From contig SXSU01000027.1 in NCBI GenBank assembly GCA_005793345.1, positions 1-45,836 of the forward strand: 45,836 nt of DNA, in the 5' to 3' direction. This stretch comes from Bdellovibrionales bacterium. Lineage in GTDB: Bacteria; Bdellovibrionota; Bdellovibrionia; Bdellovibrionales; Bdellovibrionaceae. The position numbers and the translations under genes were made by a program. The notes under the pieces are model-generated. The model searched no databases. It saw nothing but the letters and a program-made list of their open reading frames with translations, and was not told the origin of the DNA. Positions 1 to 6,757 of the stretch are shown here, piece after piece (the first letter of the stretch is position 1; the number at the start of each line of letters is the position of its first letter).

Positions 1-525
1 TTAACTGAAAATGAAGTATTGAAAGTTTCAGAACATTTAAAAGATGAGACGCTAAAACATTTATGCCTACTTTCTTTTTATTCTGGATTAAGAATAGGTG
101 AATGTTTAGCTGTAAAAGAATCATCATTGAAGTCTGAAGGTATAATTTTAATTGAACATCAAATTGATAAAGCCGGTAAAAAAAGATTACCTAAAAATAG
201 AAAACAAAGAAAAGCCTTTTTAATTGAAAATGGGTTAGAATCTTTTAATTACTGGATTAAACATAAAGAAGAATTTGAAGCCTCAAGAAATATAATTAAT
301 AAACGATTTAGAGTTGCATGCAGAAGAGTTTTTAAATCAAAAGACAAACATTGCAAATGGCATGATTTACGTCACTCATATGCGGTTCATTTAATTGGTA
401 AAGGGATACCCATACAGTTAGTGGCTCAAAGTATGGGTAATTCAATAAAGGTTTGTGAAGAATATTATAGTGGTTTCATACTTACTGATATTGGGATTAA
501 TACCATTAAGAGTTTGTTGAAGTAA
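1..525 (+). CDS. Tyrosine recombinase/integrase, C-terminal catalytic part (5' end outside window)
   Basis: The reading frame is open to the left edge, so the gene begins upstream; the 174 visible residues are the catalytic domain of a phage-type/XerC-D-like site-specific recombinase. Visible active-site elements: the first Arg in SGLRIGECL (in-window residue 31), a basic hairpin IDKAGKKRLPKN that could supply the catalytic Lys, the HxxR box in WHDLRHSYA (His 121, Arg 124) and the nucleophilic Tyr in EEYYSGF (residue 155 or 156). The usual LGH motif reads MGN, so the second His is replaced by Asn at residue 147; this is tolerated in some integrases but is worth noting. It ends tail-to-tail with the next minus-strand gene, overlapping by 20 bp. 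Its position at the edge of a run of accessory genes suggests an integrated element. Family certain; whether it is still active is not known. Confidence 0.88.
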   Translation, partial: LTENEVLKVSEHLKDETLKHLCLLSFYSGLRIGECLAVKESSLKSEGIILIEHQIDKAGKKRLPKNRKQRKAFLIENGLESFNYWIKHKEEFEASRNIINKRFRVACRRVFKSKDKHCKWHDLRHSYAVHLIGKGIPIQLVAQSMGNSIKVCEEYYSGFILTDIGINTIKSLLK

Positions 526-733
526 TAAATTTTAAAATTGAGTGGTATGGTATTTTTATATACTCATCTTTTTCACTAAAAACAACGAAGTAGTCTTTTT
601 GAACATTAATAATACTTTTTACAAAGATTTTAGAATCATTAATTAAAAAAAGTTCAAAATCTTCAAACTTAGTTTTATTATCATAAAATAAATCTTGTAG
701 TGTCATATTTTCATCTTTTGTATAGTTAGACAT
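506..733 (-). CDS. Small Sm/Hfq-like beta-barrel protein (putative)
   Basis: A 75-residue protein. The start is set at MSNYTKDENM because a perfect GGAGG lies 7 nt upstream of this ATG; an upstream in-frame start would sit before the ribosome binding site. After a polar N-terminus of about 30 residues, the remainder (FELFLINDSKIFVKSIINV... through IPYHSILKFI) has the alternating hydrophobic pattern of a five-strand small barrel. It loosely resembles Hfq/Sm proteins: a LING-like turn, a central VVF strand and a final IPYHSI segment where Hfq has YKHAIS. The gene overlaps the end of the integrase gene on the opposite strand and lies in the same accessory block as an XRE regulator. That it is a real gene is likely; the Sm-like fold is inference from pattern only and the function is unknown. 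Confidence 0.6.
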   Translation of the reverse strand: MSNYTKDENMTLQDLFYDNKTKFEDFELFLINDSKIFVKSIINVQKDYFVVFSEKDEYIKIPYHSILKFITSTNS

Positions 734-823
734 GATAAAACCTCCAGCCATACACTTATCCTAATAAATAATCCTATCACCTCAAGTAAAGATTTAGTTA
801 ACTGGACTAAGCTTTATGTAATT

Positions 824-1024
824 TTAAAATAAATCTTTGATATCAACTTCTAAAGCTACAGCTATACGTTCAAGCATCAATAATGAAGGCAACTTCTTAC
901 CGGATTCAATCTCAGATAAATAACCTTTTGAAATATCATTTTCATAAGCTAATTTTTCAAGTGTTAAATTTCTTTTCATTCTAATTTTTGTGATCTTATT
1001 ACCAATTCTTTTAGCTAGTTTCAT
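824..1024 (-). CDS. XRE-family helix-turn-helix transcriptional regulator
   Basis: A 66-residue, single-domain Cro/CI-type DNA-binding protein. The start MKLAKRIGNK is preferred over an upstream TTG because GGAGA lies 6 nt before this ATG. The HTH is clear: KITKIRMKRNLTLEKLAY (helices 1-2), then ENDISKGYLSEIESGKK (turn and recognition helix) and PSLLMLERIAVALEVDIKDLF, the classic end of the family ending in a DLF motif. There is no second domain for ligand binding, oligomerisation or cleavage. It is transcribed away from the collagen-like gene at 1160, and the intergenic stretch holds two palindromes that would suit autoregulation and control of the divergent gene. Together with the integrase this looks like the control gene of an integrated element. 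Confidence 0.9.
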   Translation of the reverse strand: MKLAKRIGNKITKIRMKRNLTLEKLAYENDISKGYLSEIESGKKLPSLLMLERIAVALEVDIKDLF

Positions 1025-1046
1025 TTGGTTCTCCGTGAGCAAACTA

Positions 1047-1059
1047 ACTAAAGTTTAGT
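1047..1059. promoter_or_regulatory. Palindrome in XRE/collagen-like divergent region (possible operator)
   Basis: ACTAAAGTTTAGT is an odd-length perfect palindrome around a central G. It lies immediately upstream of the ribosome binding site of the XRE gene, where a repressor would block its own transcription. Its role as an operator is inference from position. Confidence 0.4.
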
Positions 1060-1078
1060 GGTTAATTTTTCTTAACTA

Positions 1079-1095
1079 GTTCTCTATTAGAGAAC
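1079..1095. promoter_or_regulatory. GTTCTCTATTAGAGAAC palindrome (likely XRE operator)
   Basis: A 17-bp perfect inverted repeat (8-bp arms, 1-bp centre) about 55 bp upstream of the XRE start and 65 bp upstream of the collagen-like gene. Size and symmetry match Cro/CI-type operators. A second, weaker inverted pair (GTTAA...TTAAC, about 1061-1076) lies between it and the XRE gene. No binding specificity can be read from sequence alone. Confidence 0.5.
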
Positions 1096-1159
1096 ATTTA
1101 ATAAAACTATACTTGTTTAAAATTAATTTCTTATTATGATTAAATTATTGAGGTGAGTT

Positions 1160-2401
1160 ATGTTTAAAAAAATAATGTTTCTTAATTTAATGAGTCTTTC
1201 TTTCTTTGGATGTTCACAAAGTAATAAAATGAATTGTCCGAATGTTGTAATAGTTAAAGAAGCACTAAGAACTTTAACAATTTGTAGTGATAAGTCTGAA
1301 AGTAGTTCTCGAGGTAACACATCAAATCCTTCTCCTATCACATCAGCCATAGGATATTTTTTAATTGATAAAGTTTATGCAAGCACAAATGAGATACCTG
1401 AATGTAATAAAACAAATGATGGTAAATTAATTTACATCCAAGGTGATAATCAGTTTAAAACATGTTCATCAAATACTTGGTCATTAATTGATTTAACTGG
1501 ACCACAGGGACCCCAAGGAATTCAAGGTGTTCAAGGTACGACTGGACCTCAAGGTTCTACAGGTGCAACTGGAGCTACAGGCTCACAAGGACCAACAGGT
1601 TCAACTGGAGCTAATGGTACAAACGGTACGAATGGAACTAATGGTAGTAACGGGGTTGATGGAAAATCGGTTAGAAATGGTTCTGGTGCTCCTTCAAATG
1701 GAGCTGGAGTTGATGGTGATTTTTACATTGATACATCTAACAATAGACTTTATGGACCTAAAGCAAGTGGTAGTTGGGGAAGTTATACAAACTTAGTTGG
1801 TCCTACAGGCGCTACTGGAGCGACTGGTTCGGTTGGTGCAACAGGAGCAACTGGTGCTCAAGGTATTGCTGGTACTACAACTGTAAAATTTACGCGAACT
1901 GAAGTAGATATAGCTGCAAGTGATTCAACTAAGGATACTCAATGTCAATCAGAGTATGGGAGTAATTATGAAGCTGCCCATCGACTTGAAATGCCTTTAT
2001 ATGCACCTTACACAGATAAAGAAGTAACTTTCGCTTCATATACTTCCAATGCAATGTATATGTATGATAATGGAACTATTCGCACAATTACTTTTGGTGC
2101 TTCAAGTGGCAATCGAACAGTTATGTGTATCAGAAAAGATTCACCGTTTAGAATTACTCGAACAACAATTGCTTCAACAAGTTCAGATTCAACAAAAGAT
2201 GCACTCTGTGTTTCAAGTTTTTCAAGTTCTTATATAGCAGCTCATAAATATGAAATAGGTAATTTCCATAGTGGTTCAGTTATAGGTAATGTAAATGTTG
2301 GAGGAGATACAAATATGTATAGGTTGACTCAATCTTCAGGAGTCATGACTATTAACTCCGCTGGAACAGGAACAGAGTCACTGCTATGTTCTCGACTTTA
2401 A
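1160..2401 (+). CDS. Collagen-like surface lipoprotein with duplicated C-terminal domain
   Basis: A 413-residue protein with GAGG upstream of the ATG. The N-terminus (MFKKIMFLNLMSLSFFGC) is a short lipoprotein signal with a non-ideal lipobox ending at Cys 18. Residues about 113-170 are uninterrupted Gly-X-Y triplets (GPQGPQGIQG..., GATGATGSQG, GTNGTNGTNG). Then comes a globular insert containing DGDFYIDTSNNRLYGP, a motif common in collagen-like phage fibres and bacterial surface proteins, and a second triplet block at about 213-238. The C-terminus is two homologous copies of about 80 residues: TRTEVDIAASDSTKDTQC...AAHRLEM...VMCIRK and TRTTIASTSSDSTKDALC...AAHKYEI...LLCSRL, each with two conserved Cys. 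Probably a trimeric stalk with repeated heads on the outer membrane; the ligand is unknown. It sits next to integrase and repressor genes, so it may be cargo or a phage-fibre derivative. Confidence 0.8.
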   Translation: MFKKIMFLNLMSLSFFGCSQSNKMNCPNVVIVKEALRTLTICSDKSESSSRGNTSNPSPITSAIGYFLIDKVYASTNEIPECNKTNDGKLIYIQGDNQFKTCSSNTWSLIDLTGPQGPQGIQGVQGTTGPQGSTGATGATGSQGPTGSTGANGTNGTNGTNGSNGVDGKSVRNGSGAPSNGAGVDGDFYIDTSNNRLYGPKASGSWGSYTNLVGPTGATGATGSVGATGATGAQGIAGTTTVKFTRTEVDIAASDSTKDTQCQSEYGSNYEAAHRLEMPLYAPYTDKEVTFASYTSNAMYMYDNGTIRTITFGASSGNRTVMCIRKDSPFRITRTTIASTSSDSTKDALCVSSFSSSYIAAHKYEIGNFHSGSVIGNVNVGGDTNMYRLTQSSGVMTINSAGTGTESLLCSRL

Positions 2402-2427
2402 TATAATGAATAAGTTAGGTGTTTAAA

Positions 2428-2724
2428 CTAATAAAAAAGTTGTTTTTCTATTATAGAAGAGTCAATCATAGATTGTTCATCCCAATATTTAGAGTCCTCT
2501 TCAACCTGCTTATCCAATAAAAGTTTTAATCCAGCATTTATAACTTCGGCTTCAGTCCTAAAATGCTTTCTTTCTAAGAACGTATTAATTGTAAAATTAG
2601 AGTCTTCTATTAGTTTAGAATCATCCATTTTAATTATGATTTGTTTTGTAATAGACTCTACTTTGTTTTTATCAACAATTCCAGTAAGTAGTTCTTCAAT
2701 TTCTTTATTTAGATTGTTGTTCAT
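2428..2724 (-). CDS. Small protein with ParD/CopG-like helix (unknown function)
   Basis: A 98-residue acidic protein, third gene of a minus-strand trio; its ATG is 2 nt after the stop of the gene before it, so the two are co-translated. The stretch ERKHFRTEAEVINAGLKLLL resembles the helix of ribbon-helix-helix antitoxins (compare the ParD pattern S.SEVVREALRLL), but the preceding beta-strand expected in such proteins is only partly recognisable (FTINTFLERK). The rest is helical and charged. If it is an antitoxin, the partner would be one of the two genes upstream, neither of which resembles a known toxin. I do not recognise the family with confidence. Confidence 0.55.
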   Translation of the reverse strand: MNNNLNKEIEELLTGIVDKNKVESITKQIIIKMDDSKLIEDSNFTINTFLERKHFRTEAEVINAGLKLLLDKQVEEDSKYWDEQSMIDSSIIEKQLFY

Positions 2725-2726
2725 AA

Positions 2727-3002
2727 TTACTCTTTGTTCTTATCATAATCCGTTATCTTTTTAAAAATATAATCATAATCTTTTGTTGTTTGTTTAGAGA
2801 TTTTTTTGATTTTGTCTAGTTCTACGAATTTAGGTTGTAATGCTTCGTTATTTCCTTCAATTACGTTACCCTCAAAAGAATTGATAATCTCATTAAAGTT
2901 TTTAGTTTTACAATATTTCACTTCTATTTTTTCATTTTTAGAAGGATTTATGTCTAGTATACTCAAAAAACCATTCCAAAAGGATATACTTTTTTTACTC
3001 AT
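2727..3002 (-). CDS. Hypothetical protein, middle gene of a three-gene cassette
   Basis: A 91-residue soluble, Lys-rich protein beginning MSKKSISFWNGFLSILDI. Its ATG overlaps the stop of the gene at 3211-2999 by the ATGA arrangement, showing translational coupling, and it is followed after 2 nt by the ParD-like gene. The N-terminal third is hydrophobic-aromatic, the C-terminal third helical (FVELDKIKKISKQTTKDYDY). No recognisable motif, signal peptide or membrane segment. The tight coupling of three small genes in an accessory region suggests a compact functional module such as a toxin-antitoxin or element-maintenance system, but this is inference only. Confidence 0.55.
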   Translation of the reverse strand: MSKKSISFWNGFLSILDINPSKNEKIEVKYCKTKNFNEIINSFEGNVIEGNNEALQPKFVELDKIKKISKQTTKDYDYIFKKITDYDKNKE

Positions 3003-3211
3003 AAATTTCCAATCCAGCGACCATTTTTATTTAAAATCATTGGAACTATTTGAGGAACTCCATTTATTATTATTCCTACTGAAACAATAGGTCTTCTAAC
3101 ATTTATTTTATTATAACCAAGAGCAAGTGATTTATCATCTGCAAGGCAGCCTGTATGCATATCGAATATCAATTTTTCAGGAGTAGATTGATAAGATATT
3201 TCATTGACCAT
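2999..3211 (-). CDS. Hypothetical protein, first gene of a three-gene cassette; start uncertain
   Basis: Up to 70 residues (MVNEISYQSTPEKL...IVPMILNKNGRWIGNL). The C-terminal half, RRPIVSVGIIINGVPQIVPM, looks like paired beta-strands; I do not recognise the fold. The start is doubtful: the GGAGGA box directly abuts the ATG at 3211, leaving almost no spacing, whereas the ATG at correct spacing (about 8 nt) is in another frame and gives only a peptide of about 11 codons. Either a slightly later start is used or an indel has shifted the frame near the 5' end. The end overlaps the next gene by 4 nt (ATGA), which supports that the frame is genuinely translated. Confidence 0.45.
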   Translation of the reverse strand: MVNEISYQSTPEKLIFDMHTGCLADDKSLALGYNKINVRRPIVSVGIIINGVPQIVPMILNKNGRWIGNL

Positions 3212-3287
3212 TCCTCCGTGCTTATCATTTGTGCTCCTTACAATCGTAACAAAAGTTACTACTCACAAAGTCTAGCACAATAAAATC

Positions 3288-3335
3288 TGGGGAATTTTCA
3301 ACTGTAATTTTTGGGGATTATTCAACTGAAATTAA
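3288..3335. repeat. Two tandem 24-bp repeats resembling an IS21-family end
   Basis: Two adjacent 24-bp copies starting TGGGGAATTTTCAACTG and TGGGGATTATTCAACTG agree at 19 of 24 positions. Multiple short tandem repeats of this style (GGGGAATTTTC-like) are characteristic of the ends of IS21-family elements. No istA or istB reading frame is present nearby, so at most this is a scar of a departed or deleted element. Attribution to IS21 rests on resemblance only. Confidence 0.4.
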
Positions 3336-3646
3336 CAAAGCAAGATGGGTTTGATCGCTTTCTCTTAGTTGGAAAGCCAGGATGTCTTTTTGAAAGCAGC
3401 AAATAAATTTCTGCGACTGCGTGGGCCAGGGATGCATTCAGGTCGATTTGTTGGAAAATTCACTCCTTCATCAAAAAATGGAAAATCCTTCGATGCAGTT
3501 TTAATCTTAAGTCCCGAAGCCATTATATTTGACGGTATTATAGATGGGAAATATATCACGAATATAATGAACTGGAGTTTTTCGTCAATTGGAGTGTTTT
3601 AAATCTACACGTGACAAAATAGTGACCACCGCATTACTATTTGATT
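3336..3646. other. Interval without a confident gene, between IS-like scar and membrane protein gene
   Basis: Open frames exist on both strands here (about 77 codons on plus, about 64 on minus) but neither has a ribosome binding site or a recognisable domain. The segment at about 3400-3450 is locally richer in G and C than its surroundings, which hints at imported or relic coding DNA. I see no RNA gene or terminator in it. Confidence 0.35.
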
Positions 3647-4105
3647 ATGCGGCAGCGTTTATTGAATACAACAATTACTTATTGTCTTACAATTTTTCTT
3701 CAAATCGGAAGTAAAGTGAATCATACAAAATATCGTAAAATTCTAAATTACATTTCTTGGTTATTTAATTTTATGATAATTTTTTGTTTTGCTAGGATAT
3801 GTTGGTACTCTTCAAACGAAGCGAATTTCTTTTTTGAAGATGGATATAGTAATTTTCTCTTTGGGATTCCAGTATTTTTATTTTTTGCAACAGGTTCATT
3901 TATAGTAAGCAAATACTCAGAGAAAAAAATGATATCAAGTCACTATTCTCGATACCTGTTAAAAATACTAATTATCAGCCTCACTATATTTTATCTTTCA
4001 CCATTTATTCCAGGATTACATAAAATAACTGAGATTCCAGTTAAGCTTACGATCAAGGCATCAAAGATCATATCTGGAAAAACCCCATTTGAATGGTCTC
4101 AATAG
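3647..4105 (+). CDS. Small integral membrane protein, unknown function
   Basis: About 152 residues from the ATG at 3647; a TTG two codons upstream is a less likely start. Three hydrophobic spans are visible: one around ISWLFNFMIIFCFARICW, one around FLFGIPVFLFFATGSFIV and one around LLKILIISLTIFYLSPFI, joined by short polar loops, with a short polar tail (KIISGKTPFEWSQ). There is no signal peptide, enzyme motif or recognisable family. It is followed after about 20 nt by a decayed gene on the same strand, so it may be the surviving member of a degraded operon. Confidence 0.5.
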   Translation: MRQRLLNTTITYCLTIFLQIGSKVNHTKYRKILNYISWLFNFMIIFCFARICWYSSNEANFFFEDGYSNFLFGIPVFLFFATGSFIVSKYSEKKMISSHYSRYLLKILIISLTIFYLSPFIPGLHKITEIPVKLTIKASKIISGKTPFEWSQ

Positions 4106-4124
4106 AAAATTTAAGACAAACTCA

Positions 4125-4430
4125 ATGCTCGAAGAACTTTGAATTCAATCGGAATGCACCAAAACAAGTTGTAAATTTATTTCAGAAGAAAGTAAATGGG
4201 CATTCTGTCTACCTCACGGCATTTCTTTTGCCTAGTTTACAAAACAGACAGCGGTTTTAAAGTCATTATATAAAGAAGTCTATTTCTTTGAAATTAAAAA
4301 ATTTGAGCAAAAACAAGGTGTCACTTGGGATGATATCGGAATTAGAATAAGGTGTTTCCCTTCATCAGGGATAAACTCAATCTATTTTTTCGATCAAATT
4401 CTAAATAAAGCTAATTTTTTTTATTTTTAA
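4125..4430 (+). pseudogene. Decayed gene with two in-frame stops
   Basis: One frame reads coherently for 102 codons apart from a TGA early on (after MLEEL) and a TAG in the middle (after LPHGISFA). The fragments on either side look like protein: SECTKTSCKFISEESKWAFC, then LYKEVYFFEIKKFEQKQGV, then TWDDIGIRIRCFPSSGI and a C-terminal YFFDQILNKANFFYF. The frame does not shift between stops, so point mutation rather than indel explains the damage. I do not recognise the ancestral family. It ends 2 nt before the stop of the convergent GNAT gene. Confidence 0.5.
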
Positions 4431-4432
4431 AC

Positions 4433-4843
4433 TCATAAAATTTTAATCATTCCAGGGGCTTCATTAGAACAAACTTCAAATCCATTGTCCTGATAGAGAT
4501 GTCGTCCCTCTTTTGAGGCCAGAAGTTGGATAATTTTGATTCCATTGTTTTTAGAGTCCAGTAAAATATGCTCAATCAGCAATCTTCCATAGCCTTTTCG
4601 ACGATAATTTGGGCTAATCATCAAATCCACAAGATGACCATAAGTTTTACCATCGCTTATAATCCTGGAAAAACCAATTAAGGTTTGAAAATTATAAACC
4701 ATATAAATTCGATATGAATTTTGAAACGCAATCAACATTTCTGAATCTGGTTCAATCCAATCCCATTTGCATTCTTTAAATAAGATTTTAATGGGAGATA
4801 TGTCCCCATCAAATTTTACTTTTGTTTCTATAGTTGGAACCAT
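4433..4843 (-). CDS. GNAT-family N-acetyltransferase
   Basis: A 136-residue single-domain protein. The acetyl-CoA binding motif A is clear: VDLMISPNYRRKGYGRLLIE, where RRKGYGR is the RxxGxG/A pyrophosphate loop, preceded by the beta4 strand (TLIGFSRIISDG...GHLVDLMI). It ends with IIQLLASKEGRHLYQDNGFEV, the usual beta5-alpha4 segment with YxxxGF. It would transfer an acetyl group to an amine on an unidentified small molecule or protein in the cytoplasm. The gene stands alone and is convergent with the decayed gene at 4125-4430. Substrate cannot be inferred. Confidence 0.88.
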   Translation of the reverse strand: MVPTIETKVKFDGDISPIKILFKECKWDWIEPDSEMLIAFQNSYRIYMVYNFQTLIGFSRIISDGKTYGHLVDLMISPNYRRKGYGRLLIEHILLDSKNNGIKIIQLLASKEGRHLYQDNGFEVCSNEAPGMIKIL

Positions 4844-5279
4844 AATTATACATCTCGCTAATTTCTTTTTGTATTAGCAATCAAATATGACTTATGCAAG
4901 CGCTGACGAGTAAATAGTTTTTTAAAATTTACATTTTTCTTTCTAAACTTTCCGTTCAAAATAATGAACGGTGTTGTGTGCAACGAAATTCCTTCCTCTT
5001 TGATAATCAAGTATAAGTGAAAAGTTTGGATCATTTAGTGGTATGTTTCGTTTTGCAAAGATTTATTCCTTGAAAGGAACTTCGGGTATTGTTGAACTTA
5101 TTAAGTGTTTGCAAAAAGGAGAGGTTGAAAGTATAGGTTTTAAAAAATAGAAACTATTAAAAATAGCATTAAAGTGAGAGGTATTAATGTTGATGATTTT
5201 TTATATTAATTGGATTATCATAATGATTGAATGGTTTCATATTTGACCTCAAGAAAAGCATAAATAAGAAAGAGAATTA
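4844..5279. other. 436-bp interval without a confident gene
   Basis: The only noticeable frame is a short plus-strand one, ATG 5043 to stop 5150 (35 codons, MFRFAKIYSLKGTSGIVELI...), open upstream for about 13 more codons without a good start. It has no ribosome binding site and no recognised domain, and could be the 3' end of a lost gene. No tRNA-like cloverleaf or terminator is seen. With pseudogenes on both sides this looks like a decay zone. Confidence 0.4.
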
Positions 5280-5635
5280 ATGAATATTAAACGCGATAAA
5301 CTTTATTTATTGAAGCCAAACTTTGAAGATCCTGTCCATATCCAGGTCGACGATTTTACTGCTGGCATTGTGCTCTAATAGAAGGGATTCTTTTTTCATT
5401 TCCTACACTAGCTCGCCAATTAGATATAGAAAGAATTGATTGGTCACGCCCTCGAGAAACTCTAATTCCCTTGGTGGGAGAAGAAAATCAATCTCTTCCA
5501 CTATTAATTTTATCTGAAGGTTCTAGTTCAAAGTATCAAACAGGAACTTACAAAGGTCTCAATTTTATATCTGATAAAGATGCTATTCTTAAAGCATTAA
5601 CTGAACGTCATGGTTTTCCGGAATCACATCCTTAA
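5280..5635 (+). pseudogene. DUF3088 family gene broken by a +2 frameshift
   Basis: The 5' part reads MNIKRDKLYLLKPNFEDPV and then loses the frame; from about 5336 a second frame continues YPGRRFYCWHCALIEGIL, then ...GEENQSLPLLILSEGSSSKY and ends ERHGFPESHP. Concatenated, these give a full-length DUF3088 protein (LFLLKPGFEDP...FYCWHCALIEG... pattern; thioredoxin-like fold, function unknown). Two surplus bases (CA) near 5335-5341 would explain the shift: the total length is two more than a multiple of three. The remainder is intact to the stop, so the lesion is either recent or a sequencing error. It stands alone upstream of the MazG-HAD operon. Confidence 0.85.
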
Positions 5636-5768
5636 CTGATCAGAATCACTAATATTAATTTAGGTAGCACAGTGCGAGGTTTTGATTGATAGACTTTCAT
5701 TTTGATTTCAACTAATTTCCAAAATAAATCTGGTATCCAAAACATAATTACTTGGAATAGAGGCTTTC

Positions 5769-6095
5769 ATGGAAAATTTAAAACCAAATCCTTCACTTGT
5801 TGATTTTCAGAATTATGTCCGTGAGTTGGAAATTGAGCGAGGATTTTCTCACCAAGATGTTATTTCTAAATGTCTGTTGTTGGGAGAAGAAGTTGGTGAA
5901 TTATTTAAATCTATTCGCAAATCAACTAAAATGAGTATTGATCCTCAGTCAAATACCTCTACTCCAGCTCAAGAACTGGCTGATATCATTATTATGATTT
6001 GTTCGATTGCAAATAGACTTGATATAGATTTGGAATCAGCTTTTAGAAAAAAAGAAGAAATTAACAAAAATAGAAAATGGACTATTGATATATGA
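5769..6095 (+). CDS. MazG-like nucleotide pyrophosphohydrolase
   Basis: A 108-residue all-helical protein of the MazG/dUTPase-like alpha-NTP-PPase superfamily. The metal-binding motifs are visible: LGEEVGELFKS (ExxE-type, around residues 38-48) and AQELADIIIMICSIANRL (ExxD). Such enzymes hydrolyse nucleoside triphosphates to monophosphate and pyrophosphate and often clean up aberrant nucleotides. It is the first gene of a three-gene operon: its TGA stop overlaps the ATG of the HAD gene (ATGA). The pairing with a HAD phosphatase suggests sequential dephosphorylation of a nucleotide or sugar-nucleotide, but the substrate is unknown. Confidence 0.88.
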   Translation: MENLKPNPSLVDFQNYVRELEIERGFSHQDVISKCLLLGEEVGELFKSIRKSTKMSIDPQSNTSTPAQELADIIIMICSIANRLDIDLESAFRKKEEINKNRKWTIDI

Positions 6096-6757
6096 AATAT
6101 TGGGTGTTTGATCTAGATGGAACATTAATTGATTCGTTTGGTCACTATTTTAGTCTTATTGAAGAATTTATTGGCCAAAAAATTTCTCGAGAAGAAAAAA
6201 AACATTATATTGGAGTTCATCCCTCACAAATTTTTGCAGATAAATTAGAATCAGAAAAAGTGGAAATAGCACTTAAGGAATTAAATCATCGCAGCCAATT
6301 AGATGCAGGAAGTATTTCAACATTCAACTCAATTTCTTTAATATTTAATATATTATCGAAAAATGGTTGCCGAATTGCAGTCTGGACAAGTCGTGATTTG
6401 GAATCTGCAAAAGCCGTTCTTGAATATACTGGATTAAAAAAACAAGTTGAATATTTAATTTCTGGTGATTGTGTTTCTTTAAGGAAGCCAAATCCAGAAG
6501 GACTTTTAAAAATTAAATCTCTATTCAATTGTGATACCCATGAAATGGTTATGGTTGGAGATCACGAGCACGACATGCAAGCTGGTCATAAAACTGGAGT
6601 TTTTTCCATTCGAGCAAGTTGGCATAATCATTGGGATGATGGAGAATGTATAATAGCAAATAAACAGTTTTTTTGCGATTATCATTTTTCTGAATGGGTT
6701 TGTTCAACATTTCAAAAAATTAATTCACAATCTGAGAATCTAAAAAATGGAAAATAA
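6092..6757 (+). CDS. HAD-superfamily hydrolase (phosphoglycolate phosphatase-like)
   Basis: A 221-residue cytoplasmic phosphatase. Motif I is VFDLDGTLIDS with nucleophile Asp 7 and general acid Asp 9; motif II is the Ser/Thr in AVWTSRDLES; motif III the Lys in SLRKPNPEGL; motif IV GDHEHDM in MVMVGDHEHDM. The helical cap between motifs I and II places it in subfamily I (PGP/beta-PGM-like). Its start overlaps the end of the MazG-like gene and its end overlaps the methyltransferase gene by 11 nt, so the three are translationally coupled. The actual phosphorylated substrate is not evident. Confidence 0.9.
   Translation: MKYWVFDLDGTLIDSFGHYFSLIEEFIGQKISREEKKHYIGVHPSQIFADKLESEKVEIALKELNHRSQLDAGSISTFNSISLIFNILSKNGCRIAVWTSRDLESAKAVLEYTGLKKQVEYLISGDCVSLRKPNPEGLLKIKSLFNCDTHEMVMVGDHEHDMQAGHKTGVFSIRASWHNHWDDGECIIANKQFFCDYHFSEWVCSTFQKINSQSENLKNGK

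Noticed and set aside
1527..2237. Two further plus-strand frames inside the collagen-like gene
   Set aside because: They are shadows of the Gly-X-Y repeats and the repeated C-terminal domain, with repetitive Leu/Gln/Val composition and no start signal.
3365..3602. Overlapping open frames on both strands (about 77 codons plus, about 64 codons minus)
   Set aside because: No ribosome binding site, no recognisable domain, and both strands open in the same stretch; described as a gene-poor interval instead.
5043..5150. 35-codon plus-strand frame
   Set aside because: No ribosome binding site or family; mentioned only as content of the intergenic interval.
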